From assembly GCF_000377705.1 (NCBI RefSeq), contig NZ_KB898632.1, forward strand, positions 34,755 to 98,754: DNA of 64,000 nt. The letters run 5' to 3'. This document shows positions 50,363 through 60,040 of this stretch, piece after piece. The translations under genes and the position numbers were made by a program. The stretch comes from Salsuginibacillus kocurii DSM 18087 (GTDB lineage Bacteria > Bacillota > Bacilli > Bacillales > Marinococcaceae). The first letter of the stretch is position 1. Every line of letters starts with the position of its first letter. The notes below the pieces were generated by a model. That model was given only the letters and a program-made list of their open reading frames with translations, was not told the origin of the DNA and ran no database searches.

Positions 50363-51579
50363 CAGCTGGCACCGCCTTTTCCGCGTTTTAGGATCTCTTC
50401 TCCGTAACCGCTTTCTTTATAGGCCTTTAGAGGCTGTACCGGCACGCCCATTTCTTCCCGGACCACGTGGAGAAGAGGCGTAACATCAAATTCGTAACCT
50501 TCGCGAATCGCTTCTTCTGCGGCCAGCACGTCGTTTTCTTCTTGCGCTTTCTGCAACACTTCATGATTTACCAACAACGACTTTGCGTACAAGCTTTGTA
50601 CATTTGTAATCGAACGGATCATTGCTGGTATTTTCGGTTCAATATTGTGGCATTGGTCCAACATATAAGAGATGTTTTCTGCATTCAGCGCGACGCCGGA
50701 ATCTGAGTCGTATTTGGCTGCCACAATTTGCTGCAAAATTAAATAGATTTCATACGGGTTGTGAGCGGCCACAATCAAATCATCGTCTGCGTATTTGCGG
50801 CTATTAAAATGGAAGCCGCCCAGGCGCCGTTCATCTAATAAATAAGCGACGATATGTTCAATGTTTGCCGCTTGCGGATGATGCCCGGTATCTACTAAGA
50901 CTTCAGCTTTTGGCCCGAGTTTGTTAGCTAAATTGTAAGCCATGCCCCAGTCGGCCAGGTCGGTGTGATAAAAAGCTGGCTCAAAAAACTTGTACTCAAT
51001 CAGCATCCGCATATCCTCATCTAATGCGTTGTACATTTCGGCCAAGCATTCCCGCATCCATTGCTTGCGCTTTCTAAAGTCCGCCTGCCCCGGGTAGTTG
51101 GTTCCATCGGCAAACCATAGGCTAAGAACCTTTGAATCCACTTCCCTGGCAATATCGACGCACTCCAGCAAATGCTCGGTCGCTTTTTTGCGTACGGCCG
51201 GATCGACGTTTGTTACGCTGCCAAACTTATAATCATCATCTTGAAAGAGATTCGGGTTAACCGCGCCAATCCGGACGCCGTGGTCTGCGGCATGTTGTTT
51301 TAATTGGCCGTAATCGTCGACTTTATCCCAAGGAATGTGAATGGCGACCGAACCGCTGATGCCTGTCATTTCATGGACTTTGGCAGCATCTTCAATTTTT
51401 TCAAATGGATCTCTCGGCACGCCTTCCTGCTCAAACACTTTAAAGCGGGTCCCTGAGTCGCCAAATCCCCAGGATGGTGTTTCAATAGTTAATGCTTTAA
51501 GCTGTTGTTTTACAGCTTCCAGGTCAATCCCTCTGTCTTTTTGCTGTTCTTCAAATAAGGCGTAATGTTTATCAGTCAT
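50359..51579 (-). CDS. rhaI: L-rhamnose isomerase, RhaI type
   Basis: About 406 residues; a TIM-barrel metalloenzyme converting L-rhamnose to L-rhamnulose. It belongs to the RhaI branch (as in Pseudomonas stutzeri), which is distinct from the E. coli/B. subtilis RhaA family. Metal and substrate residues are visible in LIEYKFFEPAFYHTD, VLVDTGHHPQAANIE and GGFHFNSRKYADDDL. ATG 51579 after AAAGGAGAG; the frame upstream to 51597 is the ribosome binding site itself. Sits between the ASRT-like gene and rhaB. Confidence 0.93.
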   Translation of the reverse strand: MTDKHYALFEEQQKDRGIDLEAVKQQLKALTIETPSWGFGDSGTRFKVFEQEGVPRDPFEKIEDAAKVHEMTGISGSVAIHIPWDKVDDYGQLKQHAADHGVRIGAVNPNLFQDDDYKFGSVTNVDPAVRKKATEHLLECVDIAREVDSKVLSLWFADGTNYPGQADFRKRKQWMRECLAEMYNALDEDMRMLIEYKFFEPAFYHTDLADWGMAYNLANKLGPKAEVLVDTGHHPQAANIEHIVAYLLDERRLGGFHFNSRKYADDDLIVAAHNPYEIYLILQQIVAAKYDSDSGVALNAENISYMLDQCHNIEPKIPAMIRSITNVQSLYAKSLLVNHEVLQKAQEENDVLAAEEAIREGYEFDVTPLLHVVREEMGVPVQPLKAYKESGYGEEILKRGKGGASW

Positions 51580-51597
51580 ATATGTCTCTCCTTTCAT

Positions 51598-51978
51598 CTA
51601 TTTAGCCGCAGGAGACACGGCCATCGTGCTCATGAGAGCGAGCTCCGGCTGGGTGGCGTCAAGTCTGCTGTATTGAACAAATATCGGCACGTCGCTTTCC
51701 ACTTCCAGAGCATATGGGACCCCGGCAGGAATGCTGCCGTTTTCATTTTTGAGCGTATTTGTTTGGATGTGATTGGTGCGTTTCCCTCCTACATCAACTT
51801 GAATATTCGTTAGAGGGTCACGGTCTTCAAAATATGCCGTAATCGTTAATGTTGCTTTCTTATCGGTTAGGTTTAAAGCACAGATGGCTTCATGACTGGT
51901 CAGCTTCCCCCGGCTTTTCGGGGGGATATAACCATCAGGAATAATCCACTGCGTTTCTCCTTTGTATTTTGTCGTCAT
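51598..51978 (-). CDS. Sensory rhodopsin transducer-like (ASRT/DUF1362) protein
   Basis: A 126-residue soluble beta-sandwich protein. TQWIIPDGYIPPKSRGKLTSH, ICALNLTDKKATLTITAYFE, GGKRTNHIQTN and ESDVPIFVQYSRLDATQPEL match the Anabaena sensory rhodopsin transducer family. There is no rhodopsin gene in the window. In the family most members occur outside rhodopsin systems, and sugar binding has been suggested. Here it lies inside the rhamnose operon, 17 bases after rhaEW and just before rhaI, at the place where a mutarotase (RhaM) is often found. A role in rhamnose handling or signalling is my inference. Confidence 0.85.
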   Translation of the reverse strand: MTTKYKGETQWIIPDGYIPPKSRGKLTSHEAICALNLTDKKATLTITAYFEDRDPLTNIQVDVGGKRTNHIQTNTLKNENGSIPAGVPYALEVESDVPIFVQYSRLDATQPELALMSTMAVSPAAK

Positions 51979-51995
51979 CTCGATGGCCTCCTTCG

Positions 51996-54062
51996 TTATC
52001 GTGTAAACGCCGCTGGTACTCCGCCATCTACTGTCAGCATGCAGCCTGTGGTTTTGGCTGAACGCTCTGAGGCGAAAAAGGAGATCGCTTCGGCTATGTC
52101 TTTTGGCAAGACATTCACTTTTAAGGTGGTGCGCTGGCGGTAATGTTCTTCGAGCTCATCCGGGTCGATACCGTACGCTGCCGCGCGTTCATTGCGCCAC
52201 TCGGAATTCCAAATCTGCGAACCTTGCAGGACCGCATCTGGAAGTACGGCATTAACACGTATGCCGTATTCGCCGCCTTCAGCTGCAACACAGCGCGCTA
52301 AATGGGTTTCCAGCGCTTTTGCTGAACTATAAGCTGAAGCATTTTTCCCAGCATAGACTGAATTTTTCGAGCCGACGAAAATCATGCTGCCGCCCAGATT
52401 TTGCTCTTTCATCTGTTTGAAAGCTTCTCTGGCCACGAGAAAGTAACCGGTTCCAAGCACGTCCATATTCGTCTGCCATTCTTTTAAGGTGGTTTCTTCA
52501 AGCGGACTTGAAGTGGCAAGACCAGCGTTGTTTACAATAATATCAACACCACCATAGCGCAGGGCAGCGTCTACATAAGCCTCTTTCACCTGCTCTTCAG
52601 AGGTTACATTCATGCCGACAGCTGTCGCCCGGCCTGCCCCGAATTCTTCATTTAATGATGCTGCCTTGGCTTCAGCGCCTTCCACGTTTAAATCTGCGAG
52701 GACGACATGAGCTCCTTTTTCAAGCATATCTCTGCCGGCTTCACCGCCAATGCCGCCGGCGCCGCCGGTTACCAACGCTACTTCACGGGAAAGTTCAGCT
52801 TCAGGCGGAGCCAGGGAAAGTTTATAGAGTTCGAGCGGCCAATATTCAATGTTGTATGATTCATTTTCATTGAGAGATACAAAGTTTCCTAGCGCAGTAC
52901 TCCCTTTCATAACCGCAATCGCCCGGTAATAAAGGTCGCCGCTTACGTTGGCCATTTTAATATTTTTTCCGGTATTTACCATGCCAAGCCCGGGAATTAA
53001 AATCACGCGCGGAGCAGGCTCAAACATTTCATCGTCTTCATTGTTGTTTCGTTCAAAATATTGTTTGTATTCTTCTTTGTAAGCAGGGACTTCCTCGCTG
53101 ATTTTTTGTTTCAAAGCTTCTACGTCTTCAGTTTGCGGATCCCAGTCAATAAATAAAGGCGTGCGTTTCGTGTGCACCAAATGATCCGGGCAGGCCGCCC
53201 CTACTTGTGACAGTTCGCGGGCATCCTGACTGTTGACAAAGTTTAGAACATGATCGTCATCATTTACCGTCAGAATCATTTTTTTCTCGTCACTCACTTC
53301 ACCACGCAAGAGCGGCAAAATTTGTCCAAGTACTTCACGTCTTTTCTCAGGTGAAAGCGCTTCATATTTTGAGCCGCCAAACGGCTGGTCAGTTTGTTTA
53401 CTTTCAATGTAATTCGAAGCTTCCTGAATCACCGAGATGGTACGCTCATACGTTTCATGAGACGTCTCCCCCCACGTCACCAGACCGTGTTTTTCCATTA
53501 AAACAAGTTCAGCGTTCGGGTTGTCTTTTACCCCTTCAGCAATCATCTTGGAAAGCTTGAAACCGGGGCGTACGTATGGAACCCAGACAAAACGGTCGCC
53601 AAATATCTCTTTAGCAATTTCATAGCCATTATCTGCACAACAGATGCTGATAATAGAATCAGGATGCGTATGGTCAACGTGTGCAAAAGGTAAAAACGCA
53701 TGCAGCAACGTTTCAATCGAAGAGCGCGGCTGTTTGCTGTCCATCATGCAATGCCCCAAGTATTCTACCATTTCTTCATCGCTCATATCTTCGCGCTCCA
53801 TAAGCGGGTAGATGTCATCAAGTTTGAGGCTGGTAAAATGCTGTGCTCCCATCGTGGCAAGGTCTGAGCCGCTGCCCTTCACCCACATCACTTCAACTTC
53901 GCGTCCTCTAAAGTCGGTTTCCGTGGTTTTCACAGATGTGTTGCCTCCGCCAAAGTTAGCGACTGAGCGGTCTGACCCTAACAGATTTGAACGATAAACA
54001 AGCTGCTCAATACCGGTAGACTTTGTTGTTGCCGTGCTGTTATCCCATAGATTAGTAACCAT
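51996..54062 (-). CDS. rhaEW: Bifunctional rhamnulose-1-phosphate aldolase / lactaldehyde dehydrogenase
   Basis: A 688-residue fusion. The N-terminal class II aldolase/adducin domain (about 1-415) carries zinc-site histidines in FAHVDHTHPDSIISICC and the ELVLMEKHGLVTWGET segment; it splits rhamnulose-1-phosphate into DHAP and L-lactaldehyde. The C-terminal SDR domain (about 425-688) has VTGGAGGIGGEAGRDM, NNAG and YSSAKALETHLAR (Tyr-x3-Lys) and oxidises lactaldehyde with NAD. Same layout as B. subtilis YuxG/RhaEW. First gene of the operon, ATG after ATGGAGG; DeoR-type motifs lie upstream. Confidence 0.95.
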   Translation of the reverse strand: MVTNLWDNSTATTKSTGIEQLVYRSNLLGSDRSVANFGGGNTSVKTTETDFRGREVEVMWVKGSGSDLATMGAQHFTSLKLDDIYPLMEREDMSDEEMVEYLGHCMMDSKQPRSSIETLLHAFLPFAHVDHTHPDSIISICCADNGYEIAKEIFGDRFVWVPYVRPGFKLSKMIAEGVKDNPNAELVLMEKHGLVTWGETSHETYERTISVIQEASNYIESKQTDQPFGGSKYEALSPEKRREVLGQILPLLRGEVSDEKKMILTVNDDDHVLNFVNSQDARELSQVGAACPDHLVHTKRTPLFIDWDPQTEDVEALKQKISEEVPAYKEEYKQYFERNNNEDDEMFEPAPRVILIPGLGMVNTGKNIKMANVSGDLYYRAIAVMKGSTALGNFVSLNENESYNIEYWPLELYKLSLAPPEAELSREVALVTGGAGGIGGEAGRDMLEKGAHVVLADLNVEGAEAKAASLNEEFGAGRATAVGMNVTSEEQVKEAYVDAALRYGGVDIIVNNAGLATSSPLEETTLKEWQTNMDVLGTGYFLVAREAFKQMKEQNLGGSMIFVGSKNSVYAGKNASAYSSAKALETHLARCVAAEGGEYGIRVNAVLPDAVLQGSQIWNSEWRNERAAAYGIDPDELEEHYRQRTTLKVNVLPKDIAEAISFFASERSAKTTGCMLTVDGGVPAAFTR

Positions 54063-54125
54063 TTAATACCTCCATGTATGTTGTAAACACTTTTGATTAT
54101 TTATAAAATAATCGTACCATATTGG

Positions 54126-54160
54126 ATTTTGTTTTTGAATAAAAGATTTTATTTTTGATT
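54126..54160. promoter_or_regulatory. Candidate DeoR (RhaR-like) operators at rhaEW
   Basis: Two direct repeats 20 bases apart (two helical turns), ATTTTGTTTTTGAAT (54126-54140) and ATTTTATTTTTGATT (54146-54160), followed by CCAAAACCAAAAATAAT, a partial reverse copy. A matching motif precedes the sugar-transporter operon (46771-46789). Confidence 0.55.
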
Positions 54161-54199
54161 CCAAAACCAAAAATAATTTCTGAATTTGCAAATAAACGA

Positions 54200-54524
54200 T
54201 TAGCACAATAATTAAATTTTTCATTTCCTACCGCCAACCCTCCACTTTTCCCAAGTTATGAGTGCGGATACAGCCCACCCTAGCCGCACAAAACTGCCCA
54301 CATGTTTTGCGCTCGTTATGTATGGATTCAATCCTTCTCTCCAGGCGGGCGCTCTCACCACTTCACCACAGGCACGTGTGCGACATCGGCTTTCTCTTCA
54401 CATCGTCTGCTCTCCTCGTTGTTGGCTTCGCTGCGGGCACAGCATTCATTCTAGGGAACCCCCACGTGTTGAAGTTGCAGTACTCTTTATTCACGCTAGA
54501 ATGTCATATCTTTTACTGCAATAA
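54200..54524. other. Noncoding stretch with weak open frames
   Basis: Two overlapping rightward frames (54258-54524 and 54262-54546) lack good starts. One holds a hydrophobic segment (FTSSALLVVGFAAGTAFIL) that could be a membrane-protein scrap. I cannot assign it. Confidence 0.3.
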
Positions 54525-54558
54525 ACAAAAATGGACCCCCATATAAGTGGAAGTCCAT
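54525..54558 (-). terminator. Terminator downstream of the hydrolase gene
   Basis: ATGGAC...GTCCAT stem with GG/CC continuation (54531-54558), and TTTTTGTTTATT following on the - strand. Confidence 0.65.
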
Positions 54559-54698
54559 CGAACCCTTGTTTTTATCTCCTTAATCTAGCCTTCAGTTATT
54601 GATTAAGAAATCATGTTCTTTTCTAGGAATGAGTGAAACAGAACCTAGTATATCAACATTGAAACTCACCTTACACGAGAATGATTACAGGCAGCAGC

Positions 54699-55574
54699 TT
54701 AGACGTTCGTTTGATTTGCTGCTTGCAAAGATTTTTTAATTAAATGATTTATCACCTCTGGTTGTTCGTGCTGGACCCAGTGAGTAGCTTCCCCGATAAA
54801 TGTTAACTCTCCATTTGTGCAGCGTGTCATGCTTTCTTTGGCCAACGCAGTAGATAAAAATTGGTCACCTATTCCCCATAGCATGTGCACGGGAACGTGA
54901 ACGTTTCTACGCATAAGTTCAGTGATTGTCTCAGCATTCATAGCTCTGTACCAATTAAGCATGCCTGTTAACGCACCAGGCTGGGACCAAGCTTTTTCAT
55001 ACCATTGTAAGTCTGTCTCGGAAAATGTCTCATTTTTACTTGTTTTTAAAAGAGCCTGTTTTAAACTATCAAATTGTTTCGCTTGCATCGTTCTTTCTGG
55101 AAACGTAGGCAATTGAAAGAATAGCATGTACGAGCTTTGTAGAATTTGAACGGGGTGAGTGCCCATCACTTTTGGCATCACACCAGGATGGGGGATATTA
55201 ATCGGAATAAAATATCTCACCACTTCGGGTCTAGTGGCGGCGAGATGCCAACCGATAGCTCCGCCCCAATCATGACCGATGATCACCGCTTGCTTGCGGC
55301 CGAGTTGCGTAATGAGTCCTAAAATATCATCGCGCAGCTCGTTCATCTCATAAGCTGCCACACCCTCTGGTTTCGAACTTAAATGGTAGCCCCGTTGGTC
55401 TGGAGCTACTACCCAATACCCTTCAGCAGCTAACGCCTCGATTTGGTGTTTCCACCCGTACCAAAACTCGGGAAATCCATGCAATAAGACAACTAGTTCG
55501 CCGTCTTGCGATCCAGCTAATGCTGTATGAAGCGTTACGCCATTTGTTTTAATATATTCAAATGTGACATCCAT
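54699..55574 (-). CDS. Alpha/beta hydrolase, epoxide hydrolase-like (YfhM type)
   Basis: 291 residues. Oxyanion motif LLHGFPEFWYGW near 30; nucleophile Asp in VIIGHDWGGAIGWHLA near 104; acid in WGIGDQFLS near 232; base His in ATHWVQHEQPEV near 263. An Asp nucleophile places it with epoxide hydrolases and haloalkane dehalogenases; HGFPE and the lid Tyr residues favour epoxide hydrolase. Similar in length and pattern to B. subtilis YfhM, a general-stress protein. ATG after AAAGGAGAAG. Alone. Confidence 0.9.
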   Translation of the reverse strand: MDVTFEYIKTNGVTLHTALAGSQDGELVVLLHGFPEFWYGWKHQIEALAAEGYWVVAPDQRGYHLSSKPEGVAAYEMNELRDDILGLITQLGRKQAVIIGHDWGGAIGWHLAATRPEVVRYFIPINIPHPGVMPKVMGTHPVQILQSSYMLFFQLPTFPERTMQAKQFDSLKQALLKTSKNETFSETDLQWYEKAWSQPGALTGMLNWYRAMNAETITELMRRNVHVPVHMLWGIGDQFLSTALAKESMTRCTNGELTFIGEATHWVQHEQPEVINHLIKKSLQAANQTNV

Positions 55575-55809
55575 TTGTCGCTTCTCCTTTCGATTGTTTT
55601 AATATTGTCTTTCCCTATTTGAGGCATATATTTAACATCAATTGGAAAATTAACTTTAATACGGTGTGTGAAATTTAAAGGGTTAGAGTAAGGTAGAGTC
55701 TTTTCGTTTATGGATTGTTCTGTTCGATATTGACAAACAGCAAAGACCTTCATCTCTACCGCCGCAAAGCTTTCTAGCTACGATAGCATTTACGAGCAAC
55801 AGACAAACA
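55575..55809. other. Noncoding stretch
   Basis: It should hold the promoter of the leftward hydrolase gene. No clear element recognised. Confidence 0.3.
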
Positions 55810-55833
55810 AAAAAGGAGTGGCTCATCCACTCC
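55810..55833 (-). terminator. Terminator after the catalase gene
   Basis: GGAGTGG-CTCAT-CCACTCC (55815-55833), followed on the - strand by T6 and GTTTG. Confidence 0.82.
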
Positions 55834-55874
55834 CACTTTCTCAGCTGTTTGCGTCGGCCGCTTCTTGCACCGAA

Positions 55875-57509
55875 TTAATACGGATCAGACGGGTGACTTT
55901 CTTCTGTCGCTTTTTGTACCGCTTGTTCTTTTTCTGCTTCCTTACCAGCACCTTCAGTATTAGCTTTTTTAAGCCCTTCTTCGACCCGGCGCCCGTAATC
56001 TGGGTCAGCCGCAGTGAAGTTTTCAATCATTTGGTTTTGAATGTCTTGACGGCATGATTTTAAATTGTCGACCAGATTGGCAATGAGCTCGTTTTGTTCA
56101 AATTCAGTAAAGCGACGATATGTTTCGCCTGCTTGTTTAAAGTTGTTTTGCCGCTCGATTGCTTCTCGTTTAATTTCACCCTCCGCATAAGGGGTATGTT
56201 CTTTTCCTTCTTGCTCTGCTTCATGTAAGCCGCCCCTCAGCGAAGGTTCATAGTTAATGTGAGGGTTTTGCCTTACCCCTCGGTCCACCTGATATTGCAT
56301 CTGTCCGCCTTCCTGATTGGTCGCCATCCGCTTTTTTGGCGCGTTGATTGGCAGCTGTAAGTAATTGGAGCCGACGCGGTAGCGCTGCGTGTCAGAATAA
56401 GAAAAAGTACGACCTTGAAGCAGTTTATCATCGGAAAAATCCAGCCCATCTACAAGCACCCCGGTTCCAAAGGCCGCTTGTTCAACTTCGGCAAAATAAT
56501 TGTCAGGGTTTTTGTTAAGTACCATTTTGCCGACTGGCTGCCACGGAACATCTTCTTTATACCACAGTTTAGTTGGATCTAACGGGTCGTAATCCAGCGC
56601 CGGATGAGGATCATCGCTTAAAATTTGCACGTACAGTTCCCATTCTGGATACTCTTCCCGCTCAATCGCTTCATATAAATCCTGCGTCGCGTGATTAAAG
56701 TTTTTCGCTTGTATTTCATCCGCTTCCGCCTGGGTTAAATTGCGTATGCCCTGCAGTGGCTCCCAGTGATACTTCACCAAAAACGACTCTCCGTCGGCAT
56801 TCACCCACTTATACGTGTTTACTCCCGAACCCTGCATCATCCGATAATTAGCTGGAATTCCCCACGGAGAAAACAAAAAGGTCACCATATGAGTCGCTTC
56901 CGGTGATTGAGATACGAAGTCAAAAATACGCTCACTGTCTTGGACGTTTGTTACCGGGTCAGGCTTAAACGCATGAATGAGATCCGGGAACTTTAATGGA
57001 TCACGAATAAAAAAAATTTTCAAGTTGTTGCCGACCAGGTCCCAATTCCCGTCTTCTGTGTAAAACTTAATCGCAAAGCCCCGCGGGTCCCTAAGCGTCT
57101 CCGGCGAATGATTGCCATGAATAACCGAGGAAAATCGGACAAAAACCGGTGTCTGTTTCCCTTTTTCTTGAAATACTTTTGCACGGGTGTATTTTGAAAT
57201 CGGCTCGTCTCCATACGTACCATACGACTCGAAATAACCGTGTGCCCCTGCTCCACGCGCGTGAACGACCCGTTCCGGAATTCGTTCGCGATCAAAGTGG
57301 CTGATCTTTTCGAGAAAATCATAATTCTCAAGCGTTGTAGCCCCGCGATTTCCAACCGTGCGCACATTTTGGTTATCAGTTACCGGGTGACCTTGACGAT
57401 TGGTTAATGTTTCTTCGTTTTCTTGCGTGCTCATACGTCCGTCCAGTGAATCACCCGCGCCCGTTGCGTTTGTGCCCGTTGATTCATTATGTTCATCGTT
57501 GTTCCCCAT
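55875..57509 (-). CDS. Haem catalase (KatX/KatB-like)
   Basis: A 544-residue monofunctional catalase that removes hydrogen peroxide. Catalytic His in [15 protein letters not shown], Asn in [10 protein letters not shown], and the proximal haem Tyr in [20 protein letters not shown]. Length fits the medium clade to which B. subtilis KatX belongs. An N-terminal Asn/Gly/Thr-rich tail (about 1-30) and a C-terminal Glu/Ala tail are extra. Transcribed alone. I saw no PerR or sigma-B site. Confidence 0.94.
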   Translation of the reverse strand: MGNNDEHNESTGTNATGAGDSLDGRMSTQENEETLTNRQGHPVTDNQNVRTVGNRGATTLENYDFLEKISHFDRERIPERVVHARGAGAHGYFESYGTYGDEPISKYTRAKVFQEKGKQTPVFVRFSSVIHGNHSPETLRDPRGFAIKFYTEDGNWDLVGNNLKIFFIRDPLKFPDLIHAFKPDPVTNVQDSERIFDFVSQSPEATHMVTFLFSPWGIPANYRMMQGSGVNTYKWVNADGESFLVKYHWEPLQGIRNLTQAEADEIQAKNFNHATQDLYEAIEREEYPEWELYVQILSDDPHPALDYDPLDPTKLWYKEDVPWQPVGKMVLNKNPDNYFAEVEQAAFGTGVLVDGLDFSDDKLLQGRTFSYSDTQRYRVGSNYLQLPINAPKKRMATNQEGGQMQYQVDRGVRQNPHINYEPSLRGGLHEAEQEGKEHTPYAEGEIKREAIERQNNFKQAGETYRRFTEFEQNELIANLVDNLKSCRQDIQNQMIENFTAADPDYGRRVEEGLKKANTEGAGKEAEKEQAVQKATEESHPSDPY

Positions 57510-57702
57510 TCTACCCCTCCTAGTGATAATGTGTACATTTCAATCATCACCAAAAAAAGGAATATTTACTCAATAAGTTCACTGCACTCATCTTTGCTTC
57601 AACGTTTACTCCTCGGCCGCATCATGAGGTTGACTTCTTCGCTTCCATCTCGTACGGTTTAAGAGAAATATACTTACTATACGTAAAAAGGATGTTGCAT
57701 GA

Positions 57703-57924
57703 ATGTCCAATCGAAAACACGTGCTTATGCTGGCAACGACCTGGGCTCTATTTGGCCTCGTTTTCTCTTTACTAAACAATTTCAACTTGCTTGAGACCTT
57801 AGCTGCGATGGCTCTTGCTTTTCTGTTTAGCGCTGGTATTTCCTTTATTGTTATAAAAGCAACCGGCAAGCCCAACAACGAGAAGGTTCCTGCGCCAGAA
57901 CCCGAAGAAAAAAACCATTCATAA
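57703..57924 (+). CDS. 73-residue small membrane protein
   Basis: Two hydrophobic helices (about 7-25 and 29-51), and a Pro/Glu/Lys-rich cytosolic tail ending PEPEEKNHS. AAAGGATG precedes the ATG. It is followed within 5 bases by a strong terminator shared with the convergent MFS gene. No family recognised; clean signals suggest it is real. Confidence 0.65.
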   Translation: MSNRKHVLMLATTWALFGLVFSLLNNFNLLETLAAMALAFLFSAGISFIVIKATGKPNNEKVPAPEPEEKNHS

Positions 57925-57928
57925 TTAT

Positions 57929-57964
57929 AACCCCCCACCATGTTTTACCTGCAGGTGGGGGGTT
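57929..57964. terminator. Bidirectional terminator between convergent genes
   Basis: Perfect 11-bp stem AACCCCCCACC / GGTGGGGGGTT. Confidence 0.85.
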
Positions 57965-57993
57965 CCTCATTTTAGGAAAGAAGCTAGCAGCTA

Positions 57994-59361
57994 CTAGTCT
58001 GACACATGTTGTTTGGCTTGGCGGAAAAAGAATAGATATATGAAACAAGCAAGCAATGAAAGGCAGAAACCTACACTATAAGCATTACTGTAAGCTCCGG
58101 CCTCTGCCAGCCAGAGAGGATGAAACGCTCCCTGGCTGCTCACTTCAAGAATAGCCCCAGCCAAAGCTACCCCTAGCGCTCCACCAAAAAATTGAATCAG
58201 CTGCAGTGCACCATAACCAGCTGTAAAGCCATCAGCCGGCAGGTACCTAGTCATTAAGTTTGACATGCTCATTGATATTGTGGAAAAACCTACGCTAGAT
58301 AAAAAGAAAAACAACGAAATCCAATAAATGCTGCGATCAGCAAATCCGGCATAGAAGAAACTGGCCAAAATCATGCACGAAATACTGATACCAGCAATCC
58401 GAATAATCCCTACCTGTTCAACATATCGGCCCAGCACACGCATCACCACAGTCGACGCTAAAGCACCTATAAAAATCAACCAGCCAATGGCAGCCACGCC
58501 CAGCCCATATAGTTCTGATAAAAGCAAAGGAGTTACAAATAAAATCGTAAAATGGATAAAAAAGACCGCAAACACTAAAAAGAGTGCTTTTTGATAAAAA
58601 GAATCTTTAAGTAAAGCGGGAGCAAGAAACGGCTCTTGCACTCGTTGAATATAATAAAGAAAAACAGGAAGACATACCAAGCCAATTAAAAATGAAAGAA
58701 TCCCTGTCGAAACCGCGATTAAAACAGATAAAATCGATGTGCTAAATAACAAAAAGCCAATCACATCAAAACTCTTCGTACCCGTTTTTGCGCGCGGTAC
58801 CCATTTCACATAGATGGGGATGGTAGCTACCCCTAAAAGGCTAATGGCAAACAAATAGCGCCAGCCTAAGTATTCACTTAACAATCCGCCTGCGAGCGGC
58901 CCAAGGCCAAAACCTAGCGCCGAAGCTGCTGCAATCATGGCCAGGGCCTTGCTTTTTGAGGCTGGTGGAAAATACCTGGATATCATTACGACCCCAAGCG
59001 CGGCACAAACAGAAGTCCCTGCTGCTTGAACGACCCGTGCTAAGACGAGAAGCAAATAATTATCTGCAAGAAAACCGAGTAATGAACCCATCCCCAAAAG
59101 ACTAAGCCCCACACTAAGTAGTACGGGCATGGTTATAAAAGCTGTCAATCTTCCGTACAGCAAGGTGCCAAGCGCAAAGAAAACCGAATAACTAGTTACC
59201 ATCCAGGCAGCCAGTGCAGGCGACAAATTGAAATCCAATGCAATCTCAGGAATAGCAACCGTAAACATGGAGGTGTTCATGACCATAATGACGAAATTCA
59301 TAAACAACATGGTAAGAACAAGCTTATCTTTTTCGATAACAGGAAAATGACGTGCAGACAA
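57994..59361 (-). CDS. MFS drug:proton antiporter (14-helix type)
   Basis: A 455-residue exporter of the DHA2/TetL-like group. Motif C in ALGFGLGPLAGGLLSEYLGWRY, and motif D1/A-like regions VTSYSVFFALGTLLYGRLTAF and RVVQAAGTSVCAALGVVMIS. About 14 helices. It starts with TTG 59361 after AAAAGAGG. No regulator next to it. Substrate unknown; multidrug or tetracycline-like efflux and Na+/H+ exchange are known in the group. Confidence 0.88.
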   Translation of the reverse strand: MSARHFPVIEKDKLVLTMLFMNFVIMVMNTSMFTVAIPEIALDFNLSPALAAWMVTSYSVFFALGTLLYGRLTAFITMPVLLSVGLSLLGMGSLLGFLADNYLLLVLARVVQAAGTSVCAALGVVMISRYFPPASKSKALAMIAAASALGFGLGPLAGGLLSEYLGWRYLFAISLLGVATIPIYVKWVPRAKTGTKSFDVIGFLLFSTSILSVLIAVSTGILSFLIGLVCLPVFLYYIQRVQEPFLAPALLKDSFYQKALFLVFAVFFIHFTILFVTPLLLSELYGLGVAAIGWLIFIGALASTVVMRVLGRYVEQVGIIRIAGISISCMILASFFYAGFADRSIYWISLFFFLSSVGFSTISMSMSNLMTRYLPADGFTAGYGALQLIQFFGGALGVALAGAILEVSSQGAFHPLWLAEAGAYSNAYSVGFCLSLLACFIYLFFFRQAKQHVSD

Positions 59362-59557
59362 AACGAGGACCTCTTTTCCTTACTGTTGTAGAGCTTTTCT
59401 TCCATTAAACAATAACATATTGAAAGGAAAGCTGACCTAGAAATCGCTTTAGCGTACCCAGAGACTAGAAATGAACCGAGGCAAATAGGTGCTATGTCAC
59501 CGTTTTAGGTGAAAGGGCATAGTATAGGATAAAAGCTGAACAAGGAGGGTGAAATCG

Positions 59558-59908
59558 TTGCGGTACCAACACGTTCCTAAAGCTCCGGTTGTACGTCAGC
59601 GCAATCCTTATGGACCCGTGGATATTACCTATTTTGAACAATCCCTTTCCGCATCACAGCAGCTACTTAACGAAGCAAGTCAGTTGATCCAAAGCTTAGA
59701 AGCATCTCCAGAATTGATGGACGATTTGATGACTGCCGCCCAGGCTGATGATAAAGAGGAAGTAAACGAAATCATTGAATCCATTGGCATACCAACCGAT
59801 GTGGAAACTACCTACAACCCTAGTTCTGTCACGTTCAAACTAGTGGCGGATGCTCCCCATTCATTACATTGCTGTACCCTTACCATCCGTGTGCAGTGGG
59901 GGAATTAA
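59558..59908 (+). CDS. Hypothetical cytosolic protein (116 residues)
   Basis: The start is taken as TTG 59558, nine bases after AAGGAGG; a GTG at 59549 touches the binding site. Features: a basic N-terminus RYQHVPKAPVVRQRNPYGPV, a helical acidic middle (about 25-80), and a beta-like end FKLVADAPHSLHCCTLTIRV with Cys-Cys. No family recognised. Alone and followed by the MITE-like element. Confidence 0.6.
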   Translation: MRYQHVPKAPVVRQRNPYGPVDITYFEQSLSASQQLLNEASQLIQSLEASPELMDDLMTAAQADDKEEVNEIIESIGIPTDVETTYNPSSVTFKLVADAPHSLHCCTLTIRVQWGN

Positions 59909-60040
59909 CTTGTTTAGGTTGCTATACTGTAAGCTGTACGAAGAGGTGGATAAGTCCACCAAGCCGCTAAGCAACCGCGCATGGTCCCCAGTACTTTGTC
60001 TTGGGGGTACATTTGCAATGCTAGTGAGAAACCAAAGGAT

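Noticed and set aside
54258..54546. Two overlapping rightward frames upstream of rhaEW
   Set aside because: No ribosome binding sites and no recognisable domain; one hydrophobic stretch alone is not enough.
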